Source: Amphimedon queenslandica | Lineage: Eukaryota > Porifera > Demospongiae > Haplosclerida > Niphatidae | DNA length: 44,011 nt | Reading direction: 5' to 3' | Assembly: GCF_000090795.2 (NCBI RefSeq) | Contig: NW_003546670.1 | Coordinates: 32,086-76,096, forward strand | Shown here: one piece after another, positions 20,700 through 30,740 of the stretch | Position numbering within the stretch: position 1 is the first letter of the stretch | Layout of the letters: every line of letters begins with the position of its first letter | The notes under the pieces: model-generated | Told to the model about the DNA's origin: nothing | Database searches by the model: none | The model's input: the letters and a program-made list of their open reading frames with translations, nothing else | Program-made: the position numbers and the translations under genes

Positions 20700-20816
20700 C
20701 AAACTATGTTTGATGCATTATTGTTCATTATTAATGTATGATTATTGTACATGTATGTACATTATTGTTCAAGTCAGTAATGCATGATTAATAATAATAA
20801 TAATTGACAAACTTAG

Positions 20817-21665
20817 TTAACGATTGTTGTCTTTGAATGGCGCATTGAAGTGATTATAGAGAGGCATATGACGACTACACAAAGCAAATAAATTCTGTTG
20901 AAACTCTCTTTCCTCTCTTCTCCTTTGAGCCTCTCTTTCTTGTTCCTCTCTTAGACGACGATCTTCAAATTCCAATTGGCGCTCCTCCAATTTTAGTCTC
21001 TTTTCCTCAAGTTCAAAGAAACGTCCATCAGCATCTTTGCTTTGAGCTAGCACCTTTTCAAAAACAGAGATAGCTCTTTCATATTTGTCTTCCTTTCCGC
21101 GCTTCCTTTTTGGCTTCGTTTCCACTTTCCCTTCATTTATTTTCCCCTCAGTTGCACTATCAATAGTCGTTCCTGATTCTGTTTCAACAAAAGACCAGTC
21201 ATCTCCATCATATTCCGTCTCCAAAGCTCCAGAGCTAGATGAATTATCAAAGTCCTCACTTCTGTTCATTATGTGTGTTACTTGACTTCGAACTGATTCC
21301 ACTGACGTATCAATCACTACAGGTGGGTGTGTCGCTGGTTTGTTCCCTAGTATGTCATTGACAGCATCATAAAATTTCCAAACAGTTGTACCAGTACCAG
21401 TTGGTATGTTCTTGTCTTTAACTTTCTTGTAATCTTTTTTTAATTTTTTTATCTTCTCCCTACATTGTATTGCTGTCTTACTATAGCCAGATTCTTCCAT
21501 AGACTTTGATACTTTCTCATAGATGTGCTTATTCCTGGTACATCCTTCCAGTTGTGCTTGTATGCCTTCCTCACCCCACAGTTCCAGTAACTTATGAGAC
21601 TCCTCATCACACCATATCGTCGCCATCTTAAGCATGTGCTTATGCTCCTCCTTTCCCCACCCCAT
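20817..21665 (-). CDS. Harbinger Myb/SANT-like DNA-binding accessory protein
   Basis: Intact 282-codon frame. An N-terminal trihelix/Myb-like domain (residues about 15-110) shows WCDEESHKLLELWGEEGIQ, then YSKTAIQCREKIKKLKKDYK and WKFYDAVNDILG, matching the Myb_DNA-bind_4 type. The middle is acidic/Ser-rich, followed by a basic KPKRKRGKEDKYE run, probably a nuclear localisation signal. The C-terminal half (about residues 190-265) is a strongly charged Glu/Arg/Gln coiled coil. Harbinger accessory proteins bind the element ends and help import and position the transposase. The gene converges on the transposase inside the same TIR pair. The ATG at 21663-21665 opens MGWGKEEHKHML. An internal Met (residue 10, KMATIWCDEE) could also be the start. 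Confidence 0.92.
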   Translation of the reverse strand: MGWGKEEHKHMLKMATIWCDEESHKLLELWGEEGIQAQLEGCTRNKHIYEKVSKSMEESGYSKTAIQCREKIKKLKKDYKKVKDKNIPTGTGTTVWKFYDAVNDILGNKPATHPPVVIDTSVESVRSQVTHIMNRSEDFDNSSSSGALETEYDGDDWSFVETESGTTIDSATEGKINEGKVETKPKRKRGKEDKYERAISVFEKVLAQSKDADGRFFELEEKRLKLEERQLEFEDRRLREEQEREAQRRREEREFQQNLFALCSRHMPLYNHFNAPFKDNNR

Positions 21666-21875
21666 AGTCTTTTTACCCCGCCTATATTCTAGGCCACCTT
21701 GCCTGCTATCGTTTACACTGCAATGAGAGCCCGTGGCCAGCCGTGTCAGCTCACATACTGATTGAGGGCTATTCTAGCTCAGATCGGCATACTTTCGTTT
21801 CTGTTTACATTGGTTTTACAAGTGGGGCTGACCCGGTCTAGCCAGCATCAAAGGTCTAGTGTAAACGTAGTATAA

Positions 21876-22153
21876 GAAAAGAGAAACGAGATAGGGTAAA
21901 AGCAGAGCGTAATGATAATCTAAACCATGACGTCACAGAGCCTGAATTTGTTCTGAATACTGGTGGTGGCATCCTTAATGAATGGTTGTGTGATGATGTT
22001 ACAGAGAAGGAAGTTGCTTCCAGTTCTGTAGATGATCATAACCCAGAGTTATGTAATGTCACTGAGAATGTAGTAGCTACTGATGCAGACCTTTTCGTTC
22101 TTTCTGATCCCACAGAATGTAATGATTGGTCTGTGTGGATCATTACCCGCTAG
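21876..22153 (+). pseudogene. Helitron N-terminal ORF, piece after the Harbinger
   Basis: About 92 open codons in phase with the ATG at 19172, from a basic RKEKRDRVKAERND stretch to an acidic/Ser-Thr-rich part (TGGGILNEWL, ASSSVDDHNPEL), ending at TAG 22151. A second frame continues with LEFCDNTQFEVATTLEG (about 22151-22200), implying a frameshift near 22140. No known domain; position matches the variable N-terminus of Helitron proteins. Confidence 0.6.
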
Positions 22154-22289
22154 AGTTTTGTGACAACACACAGTTTGAAGTAGCTACTACTCTTGAAGGT
22201 AAAACTGTCAGACACAGACAGTTAAACAAAAAGGATTGGTTGAGACAAAACTATTAAAAGAATCATCAAAACACCTTGTGAAGTCAAAA

Positions 22290-22736
22290 AAATATTGAGC
22301 CAAAAATAAACAAAAAGTAACAGATTATTCTAAAAGATATATGAAAACATATTGTGCCACAAATAGACAAAAAGTGGCAGATTATTCTAAAAAATATCAT
22401 GCTTCTCATTGTGAAGAGAGAATGAAAGGATTTAAAGATAATTATAATGCTAATCATGAAGAGAGATTGCAGGCATTTAAAGATAATTATATTGCTAATC
22501 GTAAAGAGACATTAGAGGCATTTAAAAATAATTATATTGCTAATCATGAAGACAGATTAGAGGCATTTAAAGATAATTATATTGCTAATCATGAAGAGAG
22601 ATTAGAGGCATTTAAAGATAATTATGTTGCTAATTGTGAAGAGAGATTAGAGGCATTTAATCATCAAAAGAGATTACAAGGTTTTAAGGACAATTATGCT
22701 TTTAATTTAGAACAAAGAAAACAAGCGTAACAGTGC
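22290..22736 (+). pseudogene. Helitron N-terminal 15-aa repeat region
   Basis: The open frame 22341-22730 consists of about seven copies of a 15-residue unit like ANHEERLEAFKDNYI, encoded by a 45-bp tandem repeat. A leading DYSKKY / DYSKRY part extends in frame upstream to about 22310. Because 45 is divisible by three, copies can be gained or lost without a frameshift. Charged helix-forming repeats are common at the N-termini of metazoan Helitron proteins. There they are thought to be flexible or coiled-coil tails; that role is inferred. The frame ends at TAA after EQRKQA. Two partial units near 22650-22690 show an internal deletion. Confidence 0.72.
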
Positions 22737-23160
22737 AAAAATTATTCCTATAATTATTTTCACTTCCTTGCATGCATAGCTAGGCACTTATTAACACTTA
22801 TGAAGGTTGTCTCTACCTTCTAATGCATCTAGAGAAGTTTTTCAACAGTATCTCTATGTTCTATTGCCGTTAGAAGTTGTTAACTTCGTCCCATGTGTAA
22901 GCCGTCATTTTGTTTGTCGTGACCACGCCCACTCACGTAAAGGAGCATAAGCAGTGGTTGATAAGGCTTGTTATTTCTCCAATACAACATGTATAGAAGA
23001 AATGTAAGTGTGGACATACAAATATATATACAACCATCGCACGTGGGTGAAATCAATTAAAGGAACTACTTGGGGCTATGCTCTGTGGTCGTTAAAACAT
23101 TATGCATGAGTATTAGGCCTCTCACAGTCAGCAAATAAAAGATAATGCTACAGAGCATTA
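22737..23160. other. non-coding interruption inside the Helitron
   Basis: About 420 bp with no readable Helitron protein. GTGACCACGCCCACTCACG near 22919 resembles a motif in the long-TIR MITE arms, but the surrounding sequence does not match. It may be a decayed insertion or intron. Confidence 0.4.
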
Positions 23161-24700
23161 TGCTGCTGTGGCTAACACAAAAAATGCCAAGCTAAGACGA
23201 AACTATAGAATAAAGCGTAACTTAAATCCACCAACAAGAAGTGTACCAGCTAAGAAGAGATCTAAAATCATAGCACAAATATTGCAAAAGAGACAGAAGG
23301 ACTTGGCATATTATAAAAAATTTTCTTAAATTAAGACAAAACAGAAGGGATAGATGCCAAACCAAAAATTATTTTAAAAAACTGATACATAGCAATACTT
23401 TGACAAAAACTTGTTAAGAATAATGAGTCATAAAGCAATTGAAAGTTGCTTTTGATATTGACAAGTCATTGCCGATTGCTGTCATGCAGTAGGGTATTAA
23501 TTTTTTTTGCAGCTAGGAGACATGTTACTGTAGTGTTAAATATATGTCGACATTTTGCCGGAATGTTTCTTGTGCTGATTAAAAAGGTTAATAATAATAC
23601 ATACATTGGCAATGGGGAATTTGATGTTTCATATCACGTGGCCAGTTGTGAGCCACACTTTTGCCAAGCATGCTATAAAAATGCCCCAACAACTGTCAAT
23701 AATGATATTTAATTTTAGACGATGATGATTCAGCAAAACTTATCAACAGTTGTTTCGATGACAATGGTGAAGCAATTTTAAGCACATAATGCAGAAAAAA
23801 TGTACAAAATGATAATATTGTTACTAGTGACACAAAAAATAAAAACGATGTAGACAGTGGTAAAAGGGTTAAAAAAGAACTGTAAAAATAGCTTGTACTG
23901 ACAATTGTAAACCACTGACAGATTTTCAAATCGAAAACATCAAAAAATTAAAAGAAGCAAACCTGCTAAGGAGTTTTGAAAAATTTTGAGAGACATAAAT
24001 ACAGGTTGGCCAAATGAGCATGGTTCACAAAAAATGGTGATCCATTACATGTAAAAGCAAGCTAAGAATACTGAGCTCCTTTTCTCATTCTGCAATACTA
24101 CGCACTTCTCTGCGTAATGTTTATCAAGCCAGATAGTACGATGAATTTTTCAACCTAATAGGTCAAGCATTGAGTGAAGGAGATGTGGATGCTCTGTTTA
24201 AAATTGCAACTGACTCTGATCCAAAGAACGAAAAGAGTGATGTCGCCCTAATTTTCTCATCTAGATATGACGAGAGTGATAGCAACATATATTTATGAGA
24301 TGCAGACTTAGAAGTGAAGCCACTTAATGAAAATGTTTACGTGATAGCTGAGTTCCAAAAGGAAATTAGTAATCAAAACGAGCATGCTTGTTGCAGCTGC
24401 ATGAGATTAATGAGACATAGTAATCTCAACAAAGTTTTTGATGAGGACAAAGAGAGTAAGGTTTGGAGACAATTTGAAGCCTTCCTCACCAATTACGATC
24501 CAAGTTTTTGCAGCAAGCAACTTTTAATGTGTAAAACTTGTAAGCCTACAATATGTAGCAATAAAATTCTTAACAGATGTGTATTAAATGGTGTGCAAAA
24601 TGAGTCTTTGCCAGACGAGCTTAAAGGCCTAGACACATTTAGTACACAGTTGATTCAATTAGCAAAATGCTTTCAAACAGTTGTTAGATTGTGAACTTAC
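23161..24700 (+). pseudogene. Helitron middle part with DUF6570-like region
   Basis: Basic stretch NAKLRRNYRIKRN to KDLAYYKKF (23184-23330), then scattered open pieces (for example 23446-23712 with CEPHFCQACYKNAP). The best part is 24314-24694: CCSCMRLMRHSNLNKVF, MCKTCKPTICSNKILN, then LPDELKGLDTFSTQLIQLAK and CFQTVVRL. This Cys-pair plus Leu/Gln series matches the DUF6570 segment upstream of Rep in metazoan Helitrons; its biochemical role is unknown. The frame breaks right after VVRL but continues with TYTAKVPMYNSL in another frame (about 24690-24730). Decayed. Confidence 0.7.
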
Positions 24701-24749
24701 ACTGCTAAAGTCCCAATGTACAACTCTTTAAGTGCCAGTTGAAGAAACA

Positions 24750-26380
24750 ATGAAAACTAAGTAAAGCTGAAGACTTTAGACCAAAAAAATGCAAAATCCC
24801 AAATTGCTTGTCATTTTAAACAGTGAAGGTACAAAAAATAATAAAATCTGGCGCACTTTAGTTGATGTCAACAAGCTGCTTATGAGAAAATTAAAGATTT
24901 CAACTGGCTCTACGGAAATTTTGACGACAAATCTTTAGACGATGTAGCAAAAAAAGTCATCGAAACAGCCAACAGTTGTACCACTACTGTGGTGGAGGAA
25001 ACAACCAATGTCGACAATTTAGGCTTCCAGTCTTACACGGTTCAGAACATGAGTTCAAAATTAAACAAGGGGAGCGACATCCAGCAATACAAGATGACGC
25101 TTTTCAGGAAAGAGCCACTCTGAAACAGACAGATGTACTTAAATGTCATGTGCTTTCGTACTCTTTTTCAAACTGGGAGGTTTGGACAGTGTCATCCAGG
25201 CCAGTGAATCTAAATTTAGCCAAATACATTGAGCGAAGACTCTTGATATTGATTGTGCCACTCATACCTCTTATAGTGTCTCAAAATCAAACAAATCAAG
25301 GAGTTGAAGGGATGCATATTAAAACTGCTCAATACAGCGAAAGGTCCCTCTCTGACTACTGCACAGTTCATAGACCAAGTCAAAACAAATGGAGAGCTAC
25401 TGGAACAGAGGCTCTGTACCATGACGAACACTGGTCGTGGCTCAAATCAATACTTGTACCAGAGAAGAATTGAAGTATAACGCATAATAGCAGAGTTGGG
25501 TTTCCCACTTTCTTTCTCACTTTTAGGTGTGCAGAATACACCTCCGAAGACTTTAGAGAGTACGTGCATAAGGTAAACACTGTCCCACCATCACATAACA
25601 CTGGCAAACTCTGCACAGAAGATCCCGTGTCTGTATCGAGACAGTTTTCTCTAAAGTTTAATGAGAAGTATTAATCAAGGGACAGGTTTTTGGCCCAGTT
25701 AGCGAGTTTTATTACAAAAAAGAGTACCAGGCCAGAGGAGCTCCTCACTATCACTGTTTAATCTGGATAGCCAATGCTCCAGTTGTCGGTGAGCGTAGAG
25801 CCGAAGATGTCGTCAGATTCATAGATGAATGAGTAACTTGTAACATACCAAATAAAGACACCTGTCCACAATTACACGAAACTGTTACAAGGTACTATTC
25901 AGCAATTACTGTAAGAAAGAAGAAAGTTTAGCAAAGATATTTTCGTTACAAAGTGCAAATTTGGATTTTCTTGCTCAGTTTCAGAAGAAATGGTACTGAA
26001 AAATGTTCAACAAAGCATAAAAGCAGACAAAAAGATATATCACCTTAAATGGAGCGAGGAAGAAGTGCGAGTCAACGATTACAAAACTCTGCTTCTATTG
26101 TTATGGAAAGCTAATATTGATGTATCCTTTAAAAGTGAGTGCTCTCTAGCTCTGGCTGATTATGTGAGTGGCTAGGTGACAAAGGCAGAAAGGGGTCACA
26201 TGCAGGATCTTAGGCAAGACATCATAAATGATAGAGGCATCTACAGTAAATTGTTCAGAATCGGCATAAGATGTCTCGACAGCCAACTTATTGGATTATA
26301 TGAAATGTGTGATATATTACTGGGCGAGCCAGTTTGTGAAAAATCGAGGGGGTATCATGGATTGACGTAAATATGCCACA
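24750..26380 (+). pseudogene. Helitron Rep (HUH endonuclease) region, decayed
   Basis: Helitron Rep nicks and rejoins DNA during rolling-circle transposition. The HUH motif survives as GAPHYHCLIWI at 25738-25770, preceded by SEFYYKKEYQARG and followed by NAPVVGERRAEDVVRFIDE. Further on, 25990-26370 reads YHLKWSEEEVRVNDYKTLLL, LWKANIDVSF and LALADYVSG-stop-VTKAERG. The stop (TAG at 26173) replaces the second Tyr of the YxxxY catalytic motif. Stops also occur around 25470-25680 and 25830. Inactive in several independent places, although the metal-binding His pair and first Tyr are intact. Confidence 0.82.
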
Positions 26381-26399
26381 TTAAAGAAAATGAAATTTA

Positions 26400-26890
26400 A
26401 CAAAGAAACTCAGTGAAGTTGAAGAAATAACTGCAAACGATCCATTCACAGAAGACTTTTATGGGGAGGGTGTTGTCACTCACTTTTATCCAAACAGAGC
26501 CCAAAAATATGAAGAACATTTCTTTTATGACTTCTTAGCCAAACTCACTTACAAGGGCAAGGATGAAAATGGCGAATGAATCTATAGACTACTGCAGAAA
26601 GAGCACCTTCCTAATTTTATTGATGTTGATGTCTATAAAGGAAATCAGACCGACAGTTTCTATTATGCCATCATTCACCTTTTTGTGCGTCTTAGAAACG
26701 AGAATGAATTAGTCAAAGATGGTGAAACTGTCCATGAAGCATTCGATCACCACATCGTTGACCACGAAAGGTGTGTCGAAGCAAACGAGATATTTAGAAG
26801 TTGCTCAAATGTAGAGAGAAATTAAAAGACTTACAAAATGCCACAGCAGCAAAAAGAAAAGAGCAAAATGACGTGGAAGATGACAATCCA
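26400..26890 (+). pseudogene. Helitron linker between Rep and helicase
   Basis: Readable pieces with stops: TKKLSEVEEIT (about 26400), FYGEGVVTHFYPNRAQKYEE (26456-26516) and YDFLAKLTYKGKDENGE (about 26527-26577). Then LPNFIDVDVYKGNQTD and FYYAIIHLFVRLRNE (26610-26705). Family-typical spacing places this between Rep and the helicase P-loop. No catalytic residues expected. Confidence 0.6.
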
Positions 26891-28500
26891 TAACAGATGG
26901 GATGGATTAAAGATGCAATGAATCGTGTAAAAGATATGGACACTGGATTTTGTCTGACTCTACAAGAGAGAGAATCGATGCTAAATGTAGACCAGAAATG
27001 CATTTTTGATCACATAAAAGCTCATCTGTTGAGGCAGATTGAATATGAAAAGAAATTGAAACAAGAGAAAGAGCAATCAGAAAGTGTGAAGCCATTGCAC
27101 ATGTTAATCAGTGTTGTAGGTGGCACCGGTAAATCTTTTCTTATTGAGGCAATTAAAGCACTAGTGAAAAGCCTCAGGTCAACACTAACCAAACAGACGT
27201 GCAGTTGCTGCTCTAACAGGATTAGCAGCTTACAATGTAACTGCACAGACTGTTTCAGCTTCCAATAGAACAAGATGGACAGTGTGCCTCATACTGGTCA
27301 ATACCATAGGCTAGTTACAAAGTATTGAAAACAGAACTTCAGGATCTGAAATTGGTAATCATTGATGAAGTGTCCATGGTTTCTAGCCTTAATCTCACTT
27401 ATATACACATGAGAATTAATGACTTATTCAAATCAGACGAATGGTTTTGTGGTAAGAGTATCCCCTTCATTGGTGACAGCCTTCCATTGCCACCAGTTCG
27501 TGATAAACCAGTGTTTGACAAAGTAAGAGCATCAACACTGATATACAGGCTTGGTAGTAATGGTGCAGTGAACATATGGCGTGATACTGTCACCAATGAC
27601 AAATTGACTATAAACAAAAGACAACAAACTAACCAGAAAGTTTCAGAAATGTTGGACAAAGTGAGACGGGGCTTTCCAGATGATAAGACTTTCACTACAC
27701 ATGAAAGAGTATTATCGATGTCCACTGAGCAAAAATTTAAGATAATACTACAGGATGGTAATGCCCCAGTTGGCCTGTTACCAAAAGTAGATATGTGCAA
27801 AGAATTTACTGAAACAATGCTTGCTAATCTACCAAATCCAACCGTGAAAATTAGAGCCACAAATTTAATTGATGGTACTGGCAACATACATGTACGTAGC
27901 AAAAAATATGATGATTTAAAAAAGGTTAAGCAAAAGTTAAAAGAATTAAACAAGGATATTAACAATACTGGTGGTTTAGAAGCCAAATTAAAGTTGGCTG
28001 TTGGGGCTAGAGTAGTGCTACGTTGTAATGTAAATGTTTAAAAGGGTTTAGTAAATGAAGCACTTGGTACAGTGCAGGCCATTTCAGAAACACGCACAAC
28101 AGTTGAGTTTGATGGAGTAACTGATCCTTGTGAGATTGAAAAAGTGAAGAGAAAGTAAAGTGTATGGTAATGTATAGAAGCCAGTTTCTTTTAATATTGG
28201 CTTTTGCTGTTACCATACACAAATGTCACAGACTGTCACTAGATAATGCAATCAGTGACTTGTCCGACAATGTCCTTTGCGCAGGAATGGCTTATGTTAC
28301 TCTATCACGAGTACAAACACTGACTTGTGTCCAATTGAAATGTTTCAACCCCAATTCATTAATTGTTTCCTCTAGTAGCATAAAAGAAATAAACAGGTTG
28401 AGACAATTGTACAGACCATACCTCCCACAGTATGCCATTCCTACAGATTGTGGCAGTAGAAAGTGTACACTTACTGGAACTATTGACGAGCCACAAGAAA
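26890..28500 (+). pseudogene. Helitron PIF1-type helicase, decayed
   Basis: The helicase unwinds DNA ahead of rolling-circle copying. Walker A is intact (ISVVGGTGKSFLIEAI, about 27106-27155). A frameshift near 27190 separates it from Walker B (LVIIDEVSMVSS, about 27351-27385) and motif III (IPFIGDSLPLPPVRD, about 27462-27505) in the 27325-28041 frame. There the usual Q before LPP is P and the R-like motif region is changed. KLKLAVGARVVLRCNV (about 27985-28037) and, after a stop, KGLVNEALGTVQAIS precede the C-terminal motifs in 28164-28500. Those motifs read LLILAFAVTIHKCHRLSLDN and AGMAYVTLSRVQTLTCVQL, matching PIF1 motifs V-VI. At least two stops and one frameshift inactivate it. Confidence 0.85.
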
Positions 28501-28784
28501 AAAATCAAAAAAATATGCCACCACTAAAGGTAGTTCATAATAAGAGAATTATGCCATCAGACTGTAAGGATGATGGTTGTCCCAAGAAACAGCCTGTTGT
28601 TCACAATAGTGGTAACAATAAGAATGATGGTAACAATAATAGCCACAGTGCAGATTGCTTCATTGATGAAGCTAAATCTGCACCTCGGCCATCAACCACT
28701 ATTTTTTATGACCCCAACCAAAACTTGGTCCAACTGGGTATACAATCCAGTTGAAATGACTGGCAATAACAAACATGTCAGAAA
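28500..28784 (+). pseudogene. low-complexity Helitron linker between helicase and OTU
   Basis: Continues the 28164-28754 frame with a polar, Asn/Lys-rich linker (NSGNNKNDGNNNSHSAD near 28610-28655), ending in TIFYDPNQNLVQLGIQ. No domain seen. It joins the helicase C-terminus to the OTU region that follows in another frame. Confidence 0.6.
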
Positions 28785-29350
28785 TTGGGTTTGCGCTGTA
28801 ATGCTCACAATAGTGTGAGACACAGGGGACCTCATTTACAGCTCAGGTGTCCAAACATTCAGACATGTATCCCTATCAAAGGTGATAGAAATTGTTTCTT
28901 CAGATCAATTTCCCATGTCATAACTAGAAATCAACAGGAACATACAGAAATTTGTTCCATAGTGGTGGAATATTTAAGAGCAAATTCTCAATTGTTTGTC
29001 TATTGTCTTGAAACACACAGTATGACGTAGATGCTCCTAATATTCTAGCAACAATTAACTACAACATTGAGAGGTCAAGAATGGCTAGAGACAGAAGTTG
29101 GGCTTCAGCTTTTGAGGTATATGCTTTGGTCTATTTACTGAAGACATCTATTTGTCACCTCAAGTATGAGTGCAGATGTGATTAACAGTTGACAAAGATG
29201 TTGATATCAACCTGTGGAGTAGATTAATGACAGCTGTATTGTTCCGCTTACAATGGCTGGCAGCATGAGCAGGATTTATGTGACGCACCAGCTCTCTACC
29301 TCTTTAATCCACCAAATCATTTTGAGGTAGTAACAGATCTATTGGATTAA
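28785..29350 (+). pseudogene. OTU-type cysteine protease domain of the Helitron, decayed
   Basis: OTU domains are deubiquitinase-type cysteine proteases, and many metazoan Helitrons carry one after the helicase. The frame 28785-29030 has CIPIKGDRNCFFRSISHV (about 28868-28921), matching the D-G-N-C catalytic motif with Gly replaced by Arg. The catalytic Cys is kept. VVEYLRANSQLF follows. After stops, RDRSWASAFEVYAL (about 29090-29130) and ALYLFNPPNHFEVVTDLL (about 29291-29345) match the later OTU blocks, including the catalytic His. Three or more stops lie between them. Confidence 0.75.
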
Positions 29351-29535
29351 ATGAAATGTAAATATATGCAGAGAATTTATTGTGTAGTTACATGTCCATC
29401 ATTAGCAGAAGCTAATAATAATAACAGTGGTGATAAAAATACATGTAATGATGACAAAAAGTAGGATGATAAAAAGAAAGATAATTAACGAGAGAACAAA
29501 ATACTGGTGGCCATAACTTTAGATGAATAATAATA

Positions 29536-29900
29536 TCGGACAGTGTCATGTTGGCCATTGCTCAAAGTGAATGATGATATAAGATGTCATATTGGCCATT
29601 GCTCAAAATGAAAGAAGATATGAGACAGTGTCGTATTGGCCATAGCTTAGAATGACTTACTTAAAGAGCAGTGTCATAATGGCCATACATAGAATGAGTT
29701 ATTTAAAGTGCAGTGTCATAATGGCCATACCTTATAATGAATATTAATGAGACAGGGTCATATTGGCCATAGCTTGTAATGAAGGATATATGAGACACTG
29801 ATATTGGCCATAGCAATTAAAAATACATGAATAGTGAACTAAACACTGTCATATTGGCCAATTTAAAGAATAACATAAAATGTGATTGTTGAGACACTGT
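29536..29900 (+). repeat. ~42-bp tandem repeats downstream of the OTU domain
   Basis: Eight copies of a core like AGTGTCATATTGGCCATAGC followed by an AATGA-type tail. TGGCC cores occur near 29552, 29593, 29636, 29680, 29722, 29763, 29803 and 29854 (spacing 40-51). They may be the 3' untranslated or subterminal part of the Helitron. No tie to its 3' end is proven. Confidence 0.85.
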
Positions 29901-30287
29901 CAAAGATTTAATCTAAAGAGATTGTTTATAATAACACTGCTATATGACCATCCTTTTGTCCTTTAATACCAGCTTGACCTTATCATGGTGAAGGGGTGAC
30001 AACAGTTAGGACACATTGTCCTTACGGCTATCAAAGCTGGTGTTATGTATATTGCATGGTTATAACTACAAAAAATTAACACAAACAAGCTAAGACAAAA
30101 ATTTTAAGAAAAGATTGTGTAGGATTCAGTGTATTAATTCTGCAACAAAGTAATGGAAACAAAGACAAGTAGGATTCCAAGCAACCAATTATTTTGAACG
30201 ACAGATTCTTCCAAGCTACTGACTATACCCATACGAACAAAATACAAAATGAAAATCCTCTCATGACGCAAAGTCTACTCTACATCA
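29901..30287. other. non-coding spacer with a stem-loop
   Basis: Between the ~42-bp repeats and copy B. ACCAGCTT (29968-29975) pairs with AAGCTGGT (30034-30041) around a 58-base loop that itself holds GGACACATTGTCC (30009-30021, a 5-bp hairpin). It could be a small structured RNA or an element end; not recognised. Confidence 0.45.
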
Positions 30288-30289
30288 AT

Positions 30290-30740
30290 TTGCTAAAAAA
30301 TACCCTGTAGTATATAGTAAAGGACATTTCAACAAAATCACTAGGAGAGATTTTATAATTTTTTCTGATACAAACACATGTTCTTATGTTGTGTAGTTGC
30401 TCAAAAACTAGGCCAAAGTCCTTGTAGAGTATTACAAGGATTATGGCCAAATTTCCTCAAGAATTAGAAGGATAGAATGCCACATTTTATAGGGATTCTT
30501 CATACATGAGGTTAGAACTGATTTCAGTCAGGTTTGATTATTTTACAATTTTTACGGTTCCTCAAAAATAAATGGGCCAAAGTTTCGGTATTGTACTATA
30601 GAGATTTTTAGCCACATTTTGTCAAGGGAGAATTCTCCATTTTTATAATTTATTTCTAATGCTACATGTCTTTATGTTGAACTGATTCCAATCAAGTTTT
30701 GATTTTTTGAAAAAGTTGCTCAACATGCCATGTACATGGA
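30290..30740 (-). repeat. three ~151-bp subterminal repeats of copy B
   Basis: On the minus strand the same units as at 12127-12560, with GGAATCAGTTC, AATTATAAAAT and AAGGACTTTGGCC-like blocks in the same order. Each unit ends in GAGCAAC-like sequence. Confidence 0.75.

Larger units (their letters stand above)
19221..21872 (+). mobile_element. PIF/Harbinger DNA transposon, nearly complete
   Basis: 2,652 bp with inverted ends starting TACTACGTTGACACC (left) and, on the reverse strand of the right end, TACTACGTTTACACTAG. It is flanked by the 3-bp duplication TAA (19218-19220 and 21873-21875), as expected for Harbinger. It encodes the two standard proteins in convergent orientation: a DDE transposase (plus strand) and a Myb/SANT-like partner (minus strand). 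The 117-bp gap between their stop codons is AT-rich. Both coding frames are almost intact, so this is a recent insertion. Confidence 0.93.
19172..29350 (+). mobile_element. decayed autonomous Helitron (Rep-helicase-OTU) carrying a Harbinger insertion
   Basis: In order on the plus strand: a Lys/Arg-rich N-terminus (19172-19220 continuing at 21876), a 15-aa repeat region (22340-22736), a DUF6570-like region (24314-24700), HUH-type Rep (about 25000-26380), PIF1-type helicase (26890-28500) and OTU protease (28785-29350). This is the arrangement of metazoan Helitrons that carry an OTU. Helitrons move by rolling-circle replication using Rep and helicase. Every part has stops or frameshifts. The terminal TC and CTRR ends were not found with confidence. 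Coordinates cover coding remains, and ~42-bp tandem repeats at 29536-29900 may be the 3' region. Confidence 0.83.

Noticed and set aside
21085..21285. Plus-strand 66-codon frame
   Set aside because: Antisense of the intact Myb-like ORF.
27399..27986. Minus-strand 195-codon frame
   Set aside because: Antisense shadow of the helicase frame, which carries recognisable Walker B and motif III sequence.
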